Assembly (NCBI GenBank): GCA_913777665.1
Contig: CAJYTF010000040.1
Coordinates: 1-64,000, forward strand
From: an uncultured Myroides sp.
Lineage (GTDB): Bacteria > Bacteroidota > Bacteroidia > Flavobacteriales > Flavobacteriaceae
Length of the DNA: 64,000 bases
Direction: 5' to 3'
A model generated the notes under the pieces. The model saw nothing but the letters and a program-made list of their open reading frames with translations. It was not told where the DNA came from and did no database searches. Numbering within the stretch: the first letter of the stretch is position 1; each line of letters opens with the position of its first letter. The translations under genes and the position numbers were made by a program. This document shows, one piece after another, positions 63,112 through 64,000 of the stretch.

Positions 63112-64000
63112 ATGAAATTTCTGTCGCCCCAACTTAAAAAATTCCTTTTACTTCTACTTAAATTACTAGTTGTGGGTGGTGCTTTTTACTTTATAAGAAA
63201 TCAGCTTACCGAAAAAGATTTCAACTGGGATATTATTTCGCAAACCTTACAAAAGCCGAATGCTTGGATTTTAGTTTCGATACTTTTACTGCTAACGTTT
63301 TTGAACCGTTTTTTAGAAATTTTAAAATGGCATAATTTAGCTAAAGTTGTAAAACCTATAAGCATTTGGGAAAGCACCAAACAGGTTTTAATTGGCATTA
63401 CATTTGGCATTGTTACACCAAACGGCATTGGCGAATACGCAGGAAAAGCTTGGTTTTACGATAAAAAAGACGCTGTTAAAATTATATTTTTAAACGCTGT
63501 ATGCAACGGAATTCAGGTAATTTTCTCCGTCGCTTTTGGGTTAATTGGTACGCTTTCCATAAATTCTTTACACCAATTTATTGACGCAAAATATATTTTA
63601 CTGTTTTTCGGGATTTTAATTGCCGTTATTTTAGCGATACTTCTGGTTAAAAACATCCGAATTAAAGGATATTCGCTACAAACACTGTTTAAAAGTTTAA
63701 ACGAAATTCCTAAAAAAATCCATAGAAAAAACATTGTTTTGGCGTTGTTAAGATACTTGGTTTTAATACATCAGTATTTTATTCTGTACACGCTTTTTAG
63801 TGTTGAAATTCCGTATTTTGTGTTGTTGGCAGTTGTTGCGAGTATTTATTTACTGGCATCGAGCTTGCCAAATTTTCAGGCGGTAGATTTTGCTTTGAAA
63901 GGAAGCGTGGCTATTTATTTATTCAGTTTTTTTGGTGTTGACGGATGGATAGTAACCCTTGTTGCGGCTTTAATCTGGCTTTTGAATCTAGTAATTCCTA
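63112..64000 (+). CDS. Flippase-like integral membrane protein, 3' end outside window
   Basis: The frame is open from ATG 63112 to the end of the window (about 296 codons). The product has an N-terminal membrane helix (FLLLLLKLLVVGGAFYF), then ILVSILLLLTFLNRFLEILKW, GITFGIVTPNGIGEYAGKAW, and four or more further helices. This layout, with the (G)xxTPxxxGE motif after the third helix, is that of the lysylphosphatidylglycerol synthase TM / UPF0104 flippase-like family (relatives of the MprF membrane domain and glycosyltransferase-associated proteins). Substrate unknown. Confidence 0.8.
   Translation, partial: MKFLSPQLKKFLLLLLKLLVVGGAFYFIRNQLTEKDFNWDIISQTLQKPNAWILVSILLLLTFLNRFLEILKWHNLAKVVKPISIWESTKQVLIGITFGIVTPNGIGEYAGKAWFYDKKDAVKIIFLNAVCNGIQVIFSVAFGLIGTLSINSLHQFIDAKYILLFFGILIAVILAILLVKNIRIKGYSLQTLFKSLNEIPKKIHRKNIVLALLRYLVLIHQYFILYTLFSVEIPYFVLLAVVASIYLLASSLPNFQAVDFALKGSVAIYLFSFFGVDGWIVTLVAALIWLLNLVIP

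Overview
The window is an AT-rich (roughly 35-37% G+C by eye), gene-dense chromosomal segment from a member of the Flavobacteriaceae (phylum Bacteroidota), most like Flavobacterium, Myroides or Paenimyroides. The pointers are the mutY-ssb-gldE-gldD gliding-motility cluster, an OmpA/P60-type porin with thrombospondin type 3 repeats, DUF3078 and AsmA-like envelope proteins, TonB-C-like repeat proteins, many short Bacteroidota-style lipoprotein and Ala-Gln signal peptides, and several promoters of the TTG-N18-23-TAnnTTTG type with no Shine-Dalgarno sequences. There is no rRNA, insertion sequence, prophage, plasmid gene or CRISPR array; the only tRNA is tRNA-Leu(UAG).

Layout. 1-5 kb: end of frr, a secreted protein, a degenerate caspase/CHAT-like protein, a DUF3060 protein, a complete lipoprotein-type subclass B1 metallo-beta-lactamase overlapped by a YqiA-like hydrolase, a DinB-family protein and a lipoprotein. 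5-13 kb: asnS, rpoN (its promoter sits inside a perfect 13-bp inverted repeat) with a membrane protein, then dxs with two outer-membrane proteins, and tadA. 13-18.6 kb (mostly minus): two tandem outer-membrane barrels, RNase G, a 30-residue basic protein missed by ORF callers, HU, an ornithine/alanine-type racemase and a GNAT acetyltransferase. 18.7-22 kb: mutY, ssb, gldE (TTG start), gldD. 22-31.8 kb: a heavy-metal-binding lipoprotein, a large AsmA protein, an OmpA double-domain gene split by one in-frame TAA, tRNA-Leu, an M20 dipeptidase, a DUF937-OmpA protein beside a small paralogue of its membrane segment, and a glycosyltransferase. 31.8-45 kb: miaE, a BlaI/M56 sensor operon with palindromes over its promoter, TonB-C-like proteins, an AddB-like nuclease and an AddA-like helicase-nuclease on either side of ompA and kbl. 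45-58 kb: Mn-type sod, truC, an EEP nuclease, a deoxyribosyltransferase-like protein, an M49 peptidase, a 529-residue methyltransferase, two TonB-C-like paralogues, a HugZ-like protein, a cyclase, hemW and ruvC. 58-62.9 kb: a complete cyanophycin module, cphA divergent from cphB and iaaA. The window ends inside a flippase-like membrane protein.

Most of this is housekeeping and envelope biology. Accessory-looking items are the beta-lactamase operon, the cyanophycin module, the BlaI/M56 unit and an AT-rich orphan gene near 54.5-55.1 kb. Short palindromic intergenic repeats of a flavobacterial kind recur (near 3.85, 8.9, 13.2, 56.0-56.45 and 62.9 kb); two of them are clearly homologous copies of about 100 bp in opposite orientation. 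No wholly new multi-gene system stands out. The best leads are the interrupted OmpA gene, the caspase-like protein that lacks both expected catalytic residues, the promoter palindromes at rpoN and blaI, and the beta-lactamase/hydrolase pair.
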